Positions 11,367 to 23,500 of a stretch of 64,000 bases of DNA are shown here, piece by piece. The position numbers and the translations under genes are program-made. Origin of the DNA: Polytrichum commune (lineage: Eukaryota; Streptophyta; Polytrichopsida; Polytrichales; Polytrichaceae); the NCBI GenBank assembly GCA_950295325.1, contig OX485803.1, forward strand, positions 54,265,554-54,329,553, read 5' to 3'. The stretch's first letter is position 1. Each line of letters begins with the position of its first letter. The notes below the pieces were generated by a model. It did no database searches, was not told where the DNA came from, and saw only the letters and a program-made list of their open reading frames with translations.

Positions 11367-13690
11367 TTAGACCCACCCATTACAATAAATACTCTGATCA
11401 CCTTCCAGCACTGAAACAATGCTCGGAAAATTAAACAAGTTGTCTACACTGCTGCTGCTCAACGCACACTCTCTATTCCACAATTCCTCCACATTTGTAT
11501 TACACATAGTTCGCATTCGTTTCTGCTCTTGAACAGGATACAAAGGCAAGTAATAGTCACCGTCTTCAATGAGGTTGAAGAGATTCAATTGTGGCTGGCT
11601 TTCGTTCAGTCCCTGGTCAATTATCGCAGTGCTCTTTTGGTCGCTGTTGTCACTTTCAAATAAGTTCTCTGTAATCTTGTCATAGTCATATTCTTTGCTG
11701 CTCATAGATGGAGAAACAACTGGAGAGGGTGTCTCTAAATATCGAGCCATGAAGTTATCATCCAGAGAGTAATCGTCATCAAGGAGGAACGATTGAAGAT
11801 CTTCTGGATAAAGATGTTTAAAACCCACTGGAGGTTGCATTGTGTTGTGATCCATTTCAAATGACCAGCATGATAAGAATTCTGGTGACTTGTCTGACGA
11901 GGCCAAAGGTTCTTCAATATCACACTTCAAAATTTCAACTACGGAATCGGCAGCCTGCGTTGCCACCAATGAATCTTCAGGTGAGCGGGGCGAGTTTGTG
12001 GCTGTTTCTGGCACAAGAGACACATGACCCATGATGAGGGACAAAGGATTGACAGGGAACTTTTCAGTCTTCTCGGAAAATTCTTTAGCCATTTCCTTCA
12101 CGTACTGTGGTTTTGGTGCAGATTTTCTCTCTGGAAAATAACCTCGTGGATACTCATAATAGTATGCATCTTTCCCCGTGATGTAGAGTGCAACGTCGTA
12201 CGCACGCTTCGCCTTTTCTCTCGTGCTGAAAGTTCCCACCCAAATCTTCGTGGACGACCCGGCGGGACGAATCTCTACCCTATGGCCCTTGACGCGGCCC
12301 TTTGGGTCTCGAATCCCCCGGGACATAATCTTGTACATCTTTCCTTCATACTCGACCATCATGTCTTTGACAGGTAGTGCGCGTGCAGAAATCCCTCCCT
12401 CCCTGCACCACAGAAACGAGAATACAGATCGCAAAGCTTTTTAGTACCTCTAAAATATATCCTTGAGGGTATTGAGGTTCAGACAACACTCACAGATGAA
12501 GGTAACCAGGAATAAGCCACAAAACAAGAATCAACAGAGAGTTAAGCCAAAGCTGTTGGAGTTACATACTCAGTTCCAAGTAATCAAAAGGAAGCAATCA
12601 AAAACTAGAATGGAATAGAAAACAAATCATACATGCGGAAATAACCAAACAGTGGCAAGCCATTTGGTTCCCGATAGTGGATCCTTGTCTTGAGTTTCTG
12701 CAATTTATCTCTCTCCAGACATAACAGAAAGACTCAAGGGTCATTTACACTAGGGGTGATTGTGGTTATAGTTTACTTTCTTTGGTTCTATTTCCATGGA
12801 AAAGGCACAATACATACTAACCCCAACCACAACTACCTTCTACCCCATCAGCCCCACTACTCCGCATCGCTAACCACCCTTATAGTGGCGGTTTCATGCT
12901 CATGTGGCACCACCAAAGAGCTTTGAGGCCAAGGTACATGGAGAAAGTTAAGGAGGCAACCACTTTTAGCACTACAATCCAAGGCCAACAAGGATAATAA
13001 TTACTTTAATTCCTTCTCGGGTCCGAGACCTAAACTAATGATAAGACTACAATTTGGAAGACCATATCCACCATCAACCACAATCACAAGGATGCACACA
13101 CTACAAGTATGAGTGGGAAAAACCATAGTTGAGGTCGATTGTGGTGGTTAACCACCACCACAACTACCTTAGTAGTGTAAACAACCATTCAACCAAATTG
13201 TTGTATAGCATGTGAACTAAGACCTCGATTTTGACACAAGGAAACCAGGAGAGATAAGACAGACCCCTGAAGTAGGACAAACAAAAGCCAAAACTTTGAT
13301 GCATCCAAGAGAACATGCCATTTCCAATACACATAAAACCGAAGTCATTAAGGAAACATGGCCAGAGTGAAATCTCTGATACTTAAGAGACTCGTCTGGA
13401 AACCTTTGGGTCTGTGGTCATCAATATACATGCTCATCTTTATGGAAAAAAAGGCATGCAGAGAGCGACTCAAAAAAACACACAAGCTGTTTACCAATGT
13501 CCTTACAAGCTGCGGTGCCTTAGACCTGACACAGCAACCAGGAGAAGAAGGCTCGTGACTTAACCTTTCTATTAAGTGCTCTTCTCTTATTCAATAAGGG
13601 ATGAAAAGTACACCTGTTAATGCTGCGCTTGGCAACTCTTGAATTTGTTGCAGCATCCACATCTGCTGCAATAGCTTTTCTCTGCCGCAT
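11367..13690 (-). CDS. AP2/ERF-like DNA-binding protein with divergent domain (2 coding exons, 370 aa)
   Basis: Coding exons on the minus strand are 13690-13614 and 12402-11367. The donor AACAG/GTGTAC and acceptor TGGTGCAG/GGAGG join in phase 2, giving a short basic first exon that starts MRQRKAIAADVDAATNSRVA. Residues about 47-115 form an AP2/ERF-like module: the second half WVGTFSTREKAKRAYDVAL is close to the family core (W-x-G-T-F-x-T-x-E-x-A-x-R-A-Y-D). The first half lacks the usual YRGVRxRxW strand and has KMYKIMSRGIRDPKG instead. The remaining 250 residues are acidic and Ser/Pro-rich, as in many activation regions, with no second AP2 domain. Family knowledge: AP2/ERF proteins are nuclear transcription factors binding GCC-box or DRE-like sites. 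Whether this divergent version keeps that specificity is unknown. An untranslated upstream exon is possible. Confidence 0.75.
12738..13187. mobile_element. Non-autonomous TIR element, copy B (about 450 bp) in the AP2-like intron
   Basis: The left end GGGTCATTTACACTA and the right end TAGTGTAAACAACCAT are inverted repeats flanked by TCAA on both sides. The interior matches the reverse complement of copy A at 2740-3193, for example TTGGCCTTGTTGG-type and GTGGTTAACC blocks. It lies wholly in the intron of the minus-strand gene. Confidence 0.7.
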
Positions 13691-14440
13691 ATTGAAGATT
13701 CCTGTCAAAGAAAAATCCACCAAGAACCATTACACAGAAGCTTTTCGTTGAACAGCTCCTAGAATGTCAATCTGCACTTACAAGTATGTCTAAAATGTCG
13801 TCCTCAAACAAAATGGCTGGAATACATTCTCCACCAAACTTGGGAAAAGAACAATAAGGCTTATGAATGATTTTCTGTCTACACCAGCCACACACCAAAA
13901 TTACAGAACTTTGTGGACATGATGACCTCACCTATGAGATGGAGGTTTGGAGATAACTATCCCTCAAGCATTCAGTTCTCCATATGGATCCCAATATTAT
14001 ATTTGGGAATCGTCCACAAAACATACTACATATTATTTGTTAAGATAGGGATTTCTTAAATGGGGGCACTAGAAGAAGAGAAAAAGATAAATCTCCTAGT
14101 GGTTGTTGGTTCACTTAACCATGCGAACCACAAAGAGGAAGTGCCACTTGCATGTGGCTCTCAAACAACATGTGGATCTGGATAGTTGCCCACAGCAAGA
14201 AGACAAAATGACGACTCCCAAGTAGGTTAGTCACCACAACATGTATCGTCACAAGTTTGCACCTGAGCCATGTGGCCGGGAAAATAACTTCACTCTCGCC
14301 TTGCCTTGCCTTGACATGACATGGATGACAGCTTGTAATATTCCCCCTCCTCCCTAAATCTTTTTGGCATTGGGGAGAGGGGCCACTAGTGCTAATGACA
14401 CAACTTTCTTACCCAAAATAGGAGACCCATCAAATAAAGT
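13691..14440. other. Upstream region of the AP2-like gene
   Basis: About 750 bp upstream of the minus-strand start codon. No open frame of interest, no clear repeat and no confidently placed TATA element were seen. It probably holds the promoter and leader of the AP2-like gene. Confidence 0.35.
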
Positions 14441-15180
14441 TAGTGTCTCCAGCACTCAACCCACACAAGAAAACATACCTTGACACCCTCTTCGAACAAA
14501 CCCCTCCTGCTTGCAAATTCGTCCGCCGGGCCGACGACCAATTCAAACCCCTCCCCCTCTCCTTGCAAATTCGTCTGCTCCCCTGCCAGCTTCTTCCAAC
14601 TCCAAGAAACCTTCCTTCTCCTTCACTCTCTGGAGAAAACAACATCTCTACACTTCTCCACTCCCATCCCCATCCCCATCACCATCTTCTCCTTCTTCCT
14701 CTTCTTCTTCTCCTCTCTCTTCAGAAGTCAAACCTTTGCCGCTCACCCACCCTCCCTCCCTCCCTCCAAGTCCCCCCTTCAAACCATGGCGCCCAACATT
14801 CCTTCACATGAGCGAATTGCTGTTGGTGTGCTCCATTCGAGGCAGGTAGAATCCGCAAACAAATCCTTCAGGACGTCTGTCGATCTGAGAGCAGCTTAAC
14901 ATCACATAGGTGCGGCTATCGAAGGTGACGGGTTCGGAACCCCGTTGCTGTTGGTTTGTTGGCGCCGGTGCTAACTTACGGAGAAGGCCCCCAAGTCTAT
15001 GGAGCTGAGCTGCAGACGACTGTGGGGCCCATCGCCTGTATTGTCGGCAACGCTAAGCTGGCATCACCCAAGTGTGCAGACACTTACTCTTCGCGACTTC
15101 CGGGCCTGGCTACGCTAAACGACAAAACAAACCACCAGGCATTAAGCCCGGGCTAGGAAACTCCCCCGAAACTACACACT
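14441..15180. other. CT-rich GC-elevated segment with possible unassigned gene start
   Basis: The plus strand is strongly pyrimidine-rich up to about 14775 and open in all three frames, which is a composition effect. A start codon in a good plant context (AAACCATGGCG) at 14786 opens MAPNIPSHERIAVGVLHSRQ, followed by a donor-like GGCAG/GTAGAA. The sequence to 15180 is GC-rich. No family was recognised and no downstream exon could be linked. It may be a leader plus first exon, a decayed retrocopy, or part of the minus-strand promoter. Confidence 0.25.
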
Positions 15181-15240
15181 TCGGTGTCCCCCATCTCGCA
15201 CTTGAATGATGCTTCTTTTTAATAAGTTAGGGTGGCTTTA

Positions 15241-15628
15241 GAGCAAGCCCAGTCGTTCCTGGATCTGCATCTACATCCGGGAATGAAAAGTGGCCTCCAC
15301 CCAGAATGCAGATGCAGATCCAGGCAAAACTGCCACTCATTCTACCTTACTACCAAAGAATTTCCTCTAAAATGATTTGTAGTTTTCTGCGGCCCTACCA
15401 TATTGAGTTGTCTTTAGTTAAAGGCCGCCATGAAGTTGTTTGTCCTTAGCTGATAGCAGGCTCCCTGCATATCTCACCGAAATGCAGGGAGTTCTGCACT
15501 TCATGTATTACTTTACATCCAACTTTAGGGTATAGCATGGTGATTGGGTCAGTATCCTGCATCTACATCCGCATCGCGGATGAGAAAGCGCAAATGCAAA
15601 TGCAGGTGCAGGGTCACTGGGCTTGCCC
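15241..15628. mobile_element. Harbinger/Tourist-like MITE, copy 1 (388 bp, TTA target duplication)
   Basis: The ends GAGCAAGCCCAGT and ACTGGGCTTGCCC are inverted repeats, each flanked outside by TTA. The interior has further inverted blocks such as TGCATCTACATCC and its complement. There is no coding capacity. A second copy with the same termini and TTA flanks lies at 37574-37994. TTA target duplications are typical of PIF/Harbinger elements. Confidence 0.8.
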
Positions 15629-15738
15629 TTATACACGGCTTGGGGCGGGCTGGCCAGAGCACCGACCCCACTTTATGAACTTTTTGGGGCCCAACCTTAT
15701 CACATGTAAAGTGGTGAGGCCTAATTCTAGGGCCTGAT

Positions 15739-16798
15739 TGTCGCAGCCCTTGCTAGCCCCCCTTGACAATCTTGCCAATTTTCAATTCTAGCAAAGGTTA
15801 CGAGTGCTAACCATTCGCATTCCGCCATGCTAATGATTAGCTCCTCCTACCCCGGACCTTATAGTTCATAGGAGGGAACCAACCCTCCTACTTTGCTTTC
15901 GGGACTCACCCCTTAATCGGTAACCCATTCCTAGATGTGGACTTCCATCCATGGAAGTCCAATCCCATGTTGATCATCGCATTGCCGGAGCAACACTACA
16001 ACAACCCGAACCATACTAGGCAACTATGGCCTCACAATGGGCCAAAGCCCATGGGGGCCTTGCTGTTCGGCCTCGGGTGGGTGAGGCCACACCACCTCAC
16101 CCATATAAGCCTCTAGGACTTCACGCGGGGCCCCTACCCCACCGTCAACCAACCTCTTGTCTCTCTACCAAGAGTTGGGGCCAAGTGGACATTTTTCTTT
16201 AGCTGCTGGGCCTAGAACCCCCTAGCAGCTTCAGACCATCATAACTTCCTTGTATGATGTCTGATCATAACAACCAACCACTCCATCCTCATCTACGCTT
16301 CACGTAGATACCGATGGACTCCTCACTTGCCCGATTTGAGCAAGTCTTGAGGAAGTTATGCCTGTTTGAACCTTGGCAGTCCCGGGAATCACTCCCAGGC
16401 ACTGCTGTACCAGGACAGCGCCCCACTCAAATGGCCATAACTCCTAGCTCACACCTCCGATTGAGGTGTTCTTGAGCTTCCTAGAATCACCACGCCATGA
16501 GCTACGCATAACTCATGGCCTTACCCTTGTGCCTCCTAGTCTTCGTGGGTGGGAGGCGTTCCCAACGCCCGGGGCCCTCACCCACACTAGGATCACTTGG
16601 GCCCTCTCACCAACGGCGCCACAAGTCCCGGGTGTCACTCCGGGGTCCCCCTTGTGCCCATGGTGTTTCGGGCACTCCTCATGGAGAGGTGCGCGACACT
16701 GATGGTCTTGAGGGTTAAGTTTCATAGAACTTACCGTGGTCAATGTCCGGTGTTCTCGACAATTAAGTTTCACGACACTTAACACTATGAGGGATGAC
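15739..16798 (+). repeat. LTR-like repeat, copy 1 (about 1 kb)
   Basis: Starts TGTCGCAGCCCTTGCTAGC and matches the segment from 50512 (TGTTGCAACTCTTGCTAGC) over roughly 700 bp, including TATAAGCCTCTAGGACTT and AGAGTTGGGGCCA blocks. A 5' TG start, an internal TATA-like block and the length suggest a solo LTR. The right end near 16798 (GATGACA) is uncertain and no target duplication was found. No reverse transcriptase or integrase was seen beside it. Confidence 0.45.
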
Positions 16799-16894
16799 AT
16801 CTATAGGGTTGTGGTTAGCAAATCGAAATCGGGTCTTGCTAGACTAAATTGGGGCCTTTGAATCTATTCCGGCGTTAAAATGCTCTTATAAATT

Positions 16895-17350
16895 TATCTA
16901 CCATGTTCAATGGATTGACCGATGGGTGTGGTTTAGAAGGCACACCATATTCTTCATTAACGGCTTAAATGTTTCATTTTTGTCTTAAGTGCATAATGAG
17001 CACCTTAATTGTTGTGTTATTAGCCTAATTTCAGTATATTTGTGCTAATTATTATGTTAGTGGACTAATTCATTGAATAATGCACGCCAAATTCTTGATT
17101 GACAACTTAAAATGTTTCATTTTTATCTTAAGTGTATGATTAGCATCTTAATTGTTGTGTTATTACCCTATTGTTAACATACTTATACTAATTGTTGCCT
17201 TATTAGACAAACCTATAGCCTAAGCCATACTACATGCTTGATTAAATGCTTGAATGTTTCACTTTTATCTTAAGTGTGTGATTAACGCCCTAATTGTTGC
17301 CTTATTAGTCTAATGCATTCATATTTATGCTAAGTGTTGTGTTATTAGAA
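16895..17350. repeat. Degenerate AT-rich tandem repeat, about 3 units of 134-142 bp
   Basis: The block GTTTCATTTTTGTCTTAAGTG recurs in slightly changed form near 16973, 17115 and 17249. It is followed each time by CTTAATTGTTGYRTTATTA. The units are diverged, so this is an old array. Confidence 0.65.
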
Positions 17351-17660
17351 GAGTGGAGTGAAGAGGAGAGGAAAATAATTTACCCCGGTAATGATTGACG
17401 GACAAGATGAGCTCAATCTAACGGAGGAGCCCAATCCGGCCCTAGATGAAAGCTCGTCCCGAACCCTCATCTAGGGCCCGATGGTTTGGCGCCAAAATTG
17501 TGCCACCTAAGACGCCACATGGGATGAGTGAATGTTCGGGCCGGCCCCAAGTATAAAGCCCTTGGGTCCGATTTGATGAAATCGAGCGATCCTATTGGCC
17601 CAAATTTTGAGAGTTCCGGCTGGCCCTCAATCCGGCCCCAAGTATAAAGTGGCTTTTAAT

Positions 17661-18645
17661 CACCATCACATCTTGGCTTCCGGGAAGGAAGTATGTGGGT
17701 ATTATTCTGTCCGTTTTCGGGCGTCAACCAATTAGGTTTATAACACAAGGGAACTTGTGTTTGCATTACCAAATCTACGATGATGGCGCACTTGAATGAT
17801 GTTTTTCTTTTAATAATCACCATCACATCTTAGCTTCCGGGAAGGAAGTATGTGGGTGTTATTCTGTCTGTTTTCGGGCGTCGACCGATTAGGTTTATAA
17901 CACAAGTGAACTTGTGTTTGCATTACCAAATATACGATGATGGCGCACTTGAATGATGTTTTTCTTTTAATAATCACCATCACATCTTAGCTTCCGGGAA
18001 GGAAGTATGTGGGTGTTATTCTGTCTGTTTTCGGGCGTCGACCGATTAGGTTTATAACACAAGTGAACTTGTGTTTGCATTACCAAATATACGATGATGG
18101 CGCACGTGAATGATGTTTTTCTTTTAATAATCACCATCACATCTTAGCTTCCGGGAAGGAAGTATGTGGGTGTCATTCTATCCGTTCTCGGGCGTCGACC
18201 AATTAGGTTTATAACACAAGGGAACTCGTGTTTGCGTTACCAAATCTACGATGATGGCGCACTTGAATGATGTTTTTCTTTTAATAATCACCATCACATC
18301 TTAGCTTCCGGGAAGGAAGTATGTGGGTGTTATTCTGTCTGTTTTCGGGCGTCGACCGATTAGGTTTATAACACAAGTGAACTTGTGTTTGCATTACCAA
18401 ATATACGATGATGGCGCACTTGAATGATGTTTTTCTTTTAATAATCACCATCACATCTTAGCTTCCGGGAAGGAAGTATGTGGGTGTTATTCTGTTTGTT
18501 TTCGGGCGTCGGCCGATTAGGTTTATAACACAAGTGAACTTGTGTTTGCATTACCAAATATACGATGATGGCGCACTTGAATGATGTTTTTCTTTTAATA
18601 ATCACCATCACATCTTAGCTTCCGGGAAGGAAGTATGTGGGTGTT
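17661..18645. repeat. 157-bp tandem repeat array, six units plus a partial
   Basis: The block CACCATCACATCTTRGCTTC begins at 17661, 17818, 17975, 18132, 18289, 18446 and 18603, a constant period of 157 bp. Units differ at only a few positions (for example GTGAACTT/GGGAACTT). No unit holds a sustained open frame. A monomer-like end piece (CGCACTTGAATGATG) also occurs at about 15198, upstream of the array. Confidence 0.95.
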
Positions 18646-18649
18646 TCCA

Positions 18650-19474
18650 TGTTGATTTTCCACCCACACCAATAGGATTATTTAGTGTAGCTTGGAACCT
18701 TCATGAATTTGAGTTTGCGCTTCTGCGAAGTCATCTCACCAAAGGAGTAATATCAAGGTAGATTCTACAACACTCATCAAAATTTAAATAGAAAGTTATT
18801 TGTTGTAAGACAAACATGAAGCATGAATTTATTTATATTTGTAATCTCAAGGAATAAGGAGCGTTGAAATACTTTAACCTTCCTATTGTTTTAGCTACAC
18901 TCCCTTTGTGAATTTTCATGAATCACATGGTGGGCCATCACCATCCAACCTATATGACGACACCAAAGATAGTCATAACCTGCACTCTGACATCCTCGTT
19001 TGGACACGCGTCGAATGCATGGGACCCACCACCCAAAACTCGTGGTCTATCCACATGGCCCAATTATGCTACCCTGCAACTGTTTTAGCCACTGGGGAGG
19101 TAGGACAACCATGTGAGCAACATGCGCCACAACCAAAATGTTGGTGTGAACACTGGGCATCCCCAACTATTCCACATCCGGAAAGTTAGTGTGATCAGGG
19201 CACGAGTGTGGGTACGATCCAATAAAATACAGTTGGCAATTAAAATATCTTGCACTTTTCATAATCATAACATGATTTGGTACCTACAATCTTTTATGAT
19301 ACAATTCATTCTGGATTCATGATCCGTTCGTTGAGGCTTGGAATAGGTTCAGGAGATGGACATGCACATGCACATCCGACATTAAACTAGAAAATTCAAA
19401 TTTCGCTCGACTTGAGTCAAAGTGGCCCATACCTAGCCATAACGCGGTCGTTTTGCCATCATATTGACATACTA
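18650..19474. other. Non-coding stretch between the tandem array and the piggyBac element
   Basis: No gene family was recognised in either strand. A 93-codon open frame at 18908-19189 resembles nothing known to me and lacks supporting splice structure. The stretch ends at the TTAA that borders the piggyBac element. Confidence 0.35.
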
Positions 19475-20192
19475 TTAACCCCTAAACGTGCCTTAGGACA
19501 CAATGTGTGCTCAGGAATTGTATAATGCCTTAACACTGACACTTGTGTCTTGAGTGTGGTGTTGGTTTAGGCATGATCCTTGTAGCCCTTGCATCTGAGA
19601 TAATTGTAGTATTTTTTGGGAAAAATATTGTTCTATCCCTAGGACTTAGTGGGCGTCAGTAGCTCACATTGTACGTATTCTGTGGCACTTGACCCCAACA
19701 TACGTGTACTCAAGCTGTGGACAGCACTACGTGTACATAGATGCCTTCCCAAAGTCAGCCACCGCCACGTGCCAGTCGCCTCTGGACGTGGGGTCTTTGA
19801 CATGGAGTGGATAGGGATCCTCTTGTGTTTTTTATAAAAAAAATTCCCGCCACTTTGGCATGCCGCAACGCGAGCACATTTTTTTTTGTGAATCCGGGAA
19901 TGGATTCCCGTTTCAGTCTCTATCATGTGGTAGTGGGAAATCTCATTGTGTGCGGAGATCGGAGGACATGATCGAGATGTGTTTTTTGGCGGGCAAGAAA
20001 TGTACATGTTCCCGCAAAAGGGAAGTTCGAATTCACAGGGTCCAGGGAATTGGCTAGAAATTGGGACCAGAATTGCTGGGAATTCCGCAATCCACTTCAG
20101 CGCATTCCGCCCTACATTGATGTCTGATCGATCTCTATGTAATTCCGACTTCAATCAGCGTGTAGTGTGACATTCCTCAACTGTGAGAGGTC

Positions 20193-20505
20193 ATGAATTT
20201 CGTTGTGACGCTTGCCAATCCGCCTTCTGAGCAGGTGTTGAGGGAGGCCGAATCTGTCATACAAGCGTGGGGGTTGCGTTCTGGGGTTCCAGAGACTGTG
20301 ATTTCTAGGTTGGTCAGCTGCTTTGATTCGAAATTCTTGCTGTCGTTGCCGAGGCCTACAGGATTCAAGCGAGGGAAGTTCTCGGCCTCACAAATTCACC
20401 GTTACCTGTGGTATCGCCAAGCGGCAAAAGCTCTCGGGTGGCGCGACAGACAGAAATTCCCTACAGAGATTGAGGACCTTCTGAAGGTTCGCGTGTGGCC
20501 CGATG
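20193..20505 (+). CDS. Possible upstream exon or leader ORF of the piggyBac element
   Basis: An ATG at 20193 opens a frame different from the transposase. It encodes a plausible protein start (MNFVVTLANPPSEQVLREAE) for about 104 codons. It reaches a donor-like ATG/GTGAGG at 20503-20508, exactly where the transposase ATG lies. Beyond this point the frame becomes Arg/Gly-rich and looks like a shadow. It may be spliced onto the transposase, or be a separate small ORF. No family was recognised. Confidence 0.3.
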
Positions 20506-23500
20506 GTGAGGCCGAAAGGCGCAACGGTCCATGTGCCATCGATCGCCCCAACAATGCCGACAAGATCAACCTTGGAAGTGCAGACGACCGAAGAGGGCAC
20601 GGGGCTTTCGGACATGTACCAAGTTTTGGCCGAGAGTGGGGGGTTGCAGTGCACACGCACATCACGCAGCAATTTGAAGACCCTGGCCCGGGCTCCACGA
20701 GCGCGGAGGATCCTGTCTCTGCCCGTCATAGTGGGTGTGGAGTTGTATGCCGAAGCAATTCCGGCGATCTGGTCCTCACCACCGGCGAGGATAAGGCATG
20801 GGACGGCAGAGGCATCAGTAACTGCAGAGATTGTAGAAGGCCAAGAGCAGCCATCATTGACACAAACACGTGTTGCAGCGAGAGGGCGGAGTCGTGCCAG
20901 AGGTCGCATCACCCGCAAGCGGAAGCCCACGAACGCGGATGTGACCGTAGCAACGACGATAGGGATGGAGGAGGATGGTCAGCCAAACGGCCGCGAGTGG
21001 AGCGTTCAGAGTCCGGCAACACTGAATGAACGTGCAGCATATACGCTGAATGTCCATGTCGATGAGGACATACTGGAGGGTTTCAATACTCCTGTGCAGA
21101 TTCGGCCTACAATTCAACTAGACAGAAATCCCCCACGTCTCACACGCGCACAACAGAAATTGCTTGAACGGAATACCGCGAAAGCCACGGTGGTTCTAGG
21201 GGAGCATGAAGACATCACTGCAGTAGACTGCCTTCGCATGAATTTACATGAGACCATGGACTCTGTATTTCCACCTCCAATGCATATGGAAGCTGGCGGA
21301 CCGTCCCGTGTCCCAGATGTGCCGCGTTGGTACACTGTCAGTCCACGGAATAGCGGGGGTGGAGATGGCGGGCCAAGGCATGATACAACCCCAATGGTTG
21401 GTAGTTTCTCTGTGGCCTATAGGGGGCGCCAGGTTTTGACATCCCAAAAACACATTGGAGAGCAGTCCAAGGACATTACCATGACATATGCGCAGCTATA
21501 TGGGACTGTCCTGGGAGAGTATACAGACGGCATAACCAAATTGCCAATGTTCGTCGTTGACTACGGTCGACCTTGGATGCAGTATCATATTGCACGATCC
21601 TTGTGCGAGCTCCGACCGTTGGAAGCCCAAGGGAGTGCTGGAATCCCGAATGGCATTGTCTGTGAAGCAGAGCCGTGGCGAGGCCGACTACAACTGGACT
21701 TCGGCGAGGCAGTTCATGGAGAGGACAGTGTTGGAGACGGTGGAAGTGATATTGTGCTTCTAGGCGCTGTCACTCCGGGCTGTAACGAGAGAAGAGGACC
21801 TGTGCATCAATTTCCGCTTCCGCTGCCTGCTCGGGGAGAGTGGCCATTGGTAAAACGTCGAATTCAGGGGTACAACGAGGACTCGCTTGCAACGGGCACC
21901 GAGGAGTCTACTGCTCAAAAACCATTCCCTAAGGTGACCATTTCATACCCTTCATACCTTCTGTTTGATAATAATGTGAGGGAGGCGCCCGATTCTTCGG
22001 GTGAGGAGTGGATAGGGGGAGAGGATGATTGGGCCGTAAGTGATGATTGTCTAGGGGAAGACGATGACCTTGATGGTCCAGAAGGGCCGACTGTAGAGGA
22101 CAGTCAGTGTGCTTCCCATGGTGACCCGGTAGGGCCTCTCAGTGACAGTCCTCATGCGAACGACGATTACACTGGGACAGTAGAGGAGGAGCCAGATGAT
22201 TGCGCCTACGAAGAGTGGAATCAGAGCTCAGACTCTTTCAAGGCCACGCCTTTGAAGGATGAAGAATTTGAGAGGTACTACCATCAGTCAAATTGGACAT
22301 CAGAGCACATAACGCTATTAGGAGATCGAAATAACTTCATAGGTCCTCGCCCTGGGTATGTCCCGCCTAGTGCTGGGCCTCTCCCCTTCTCCCCAATTGG
22401 CTTTTTTGATTTATTTTGGCCGTCAACATTCCTTCACGAAATCTGTTCCGAGACCAACCGATACACTATCCAACGCTGCAGTCGACGAAGTAGAGGGGTG
22501 AAGCGTTCCGATGTGGAGGAGGAGTCCGAGACACCCATCCCGCTTACTTTGAACGGTGGTCAGGGCTGGGTGGATGTACACGTGGTAGAGCTCAGAGCCT
22601 GGCTTGGGATCAAGATCTACATGGGACTGAAGCCATTGCCTGCGAGACGGGATTACTGGTCTCGTAGTGAAGAGCTCTTCAACTGCAGGATAATTCCATC
22701 TGTCATGACAATGCGTCGATGGGAAACCATCCTGCGTTGCTTGCACCTCACAGACAACGAGAAGCTAGAGAGAGATCGGTCTAGTCCTAACTTTGATAAG
22801 ATAGGGAAAGTTAGGATGCTATTGAACCATTTTGTGAAGACATCACAAGAACTCTACAATTTGGAACGAGAGGTAACTGTGGACGAGCTCATAATTCCGT
22901 ACAAAGGAAAGTACTGTAATTTCCGTCAATTAATGCGAGACAAACCCGTGCGCTTTGGGTTGAAGTTGTGGTGCCTTGCATCTTCCAAAAGCCGGTATGT
23001 GTATAACTTGACTGTGTTTCTTGGGAAGGGGACCGGGAAGGGTCCAAATGGGTTAGGATACACGGTCTGCACAGAGTTCTTGAAGCCGTTTTACCACCGG
23101 GGCCACATACTGGTCTGCGACAATTTTTTTTCCTCGCCCCGTTTGTTTCATGATTTGTTAGTGGCTGGAACTTGGGCTTGCGGTACAGTGCGGTCGGACA
23201 GGTGGTGCTTGCCGTGGAACTTGAAGCAAGAACAAGACAATATTCACAGGGGAAGGTTGATCATTCGCATGCACCGGCACCGTCAAATGGCCTGCCTGAG
23301 TTGGCGGGACTCTGACATGGTGTTCATGCTCGCTACGGCTGCAGATCCATGGTCCCCTGATTCGTGGGTTTTGCGTCGTCGGAAAGGCCATTCTGGACAA
23401 TGGGAAGTTCCATCAACCCCAATCCATCTGATGTACCAGGAATTTATGCGCGGGGTCGACGTGACCGACCAGCTGCGTGCTGCATACCCAACCTTGATGA

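Noticed and set aside
14905-14950. tRNA-like block GGGTTCGGAACCCC
   Set aside because: Resembles a T-arm only as a small palindrome; no acceptor stem, D-arm or anticodon arm could be built around it.
17661-18645. CRISPR-like array
   Set aside because: The 157-bp units are contiguous tandem repeats without variable spacers, in a eukaryotic nuclear sequence.
19639-20154. 171-codon minus-strand open frame in the piggyBac 5' region
   Set aside because: No family resemblance, no start or splice context, and it overlaps what is likely the leader of the transposase gene.
20388-20930. 180-codon minus-strand open frame opposite the transposase start
   Set aside because: GC-rich shadow of the plus-strand coding region.
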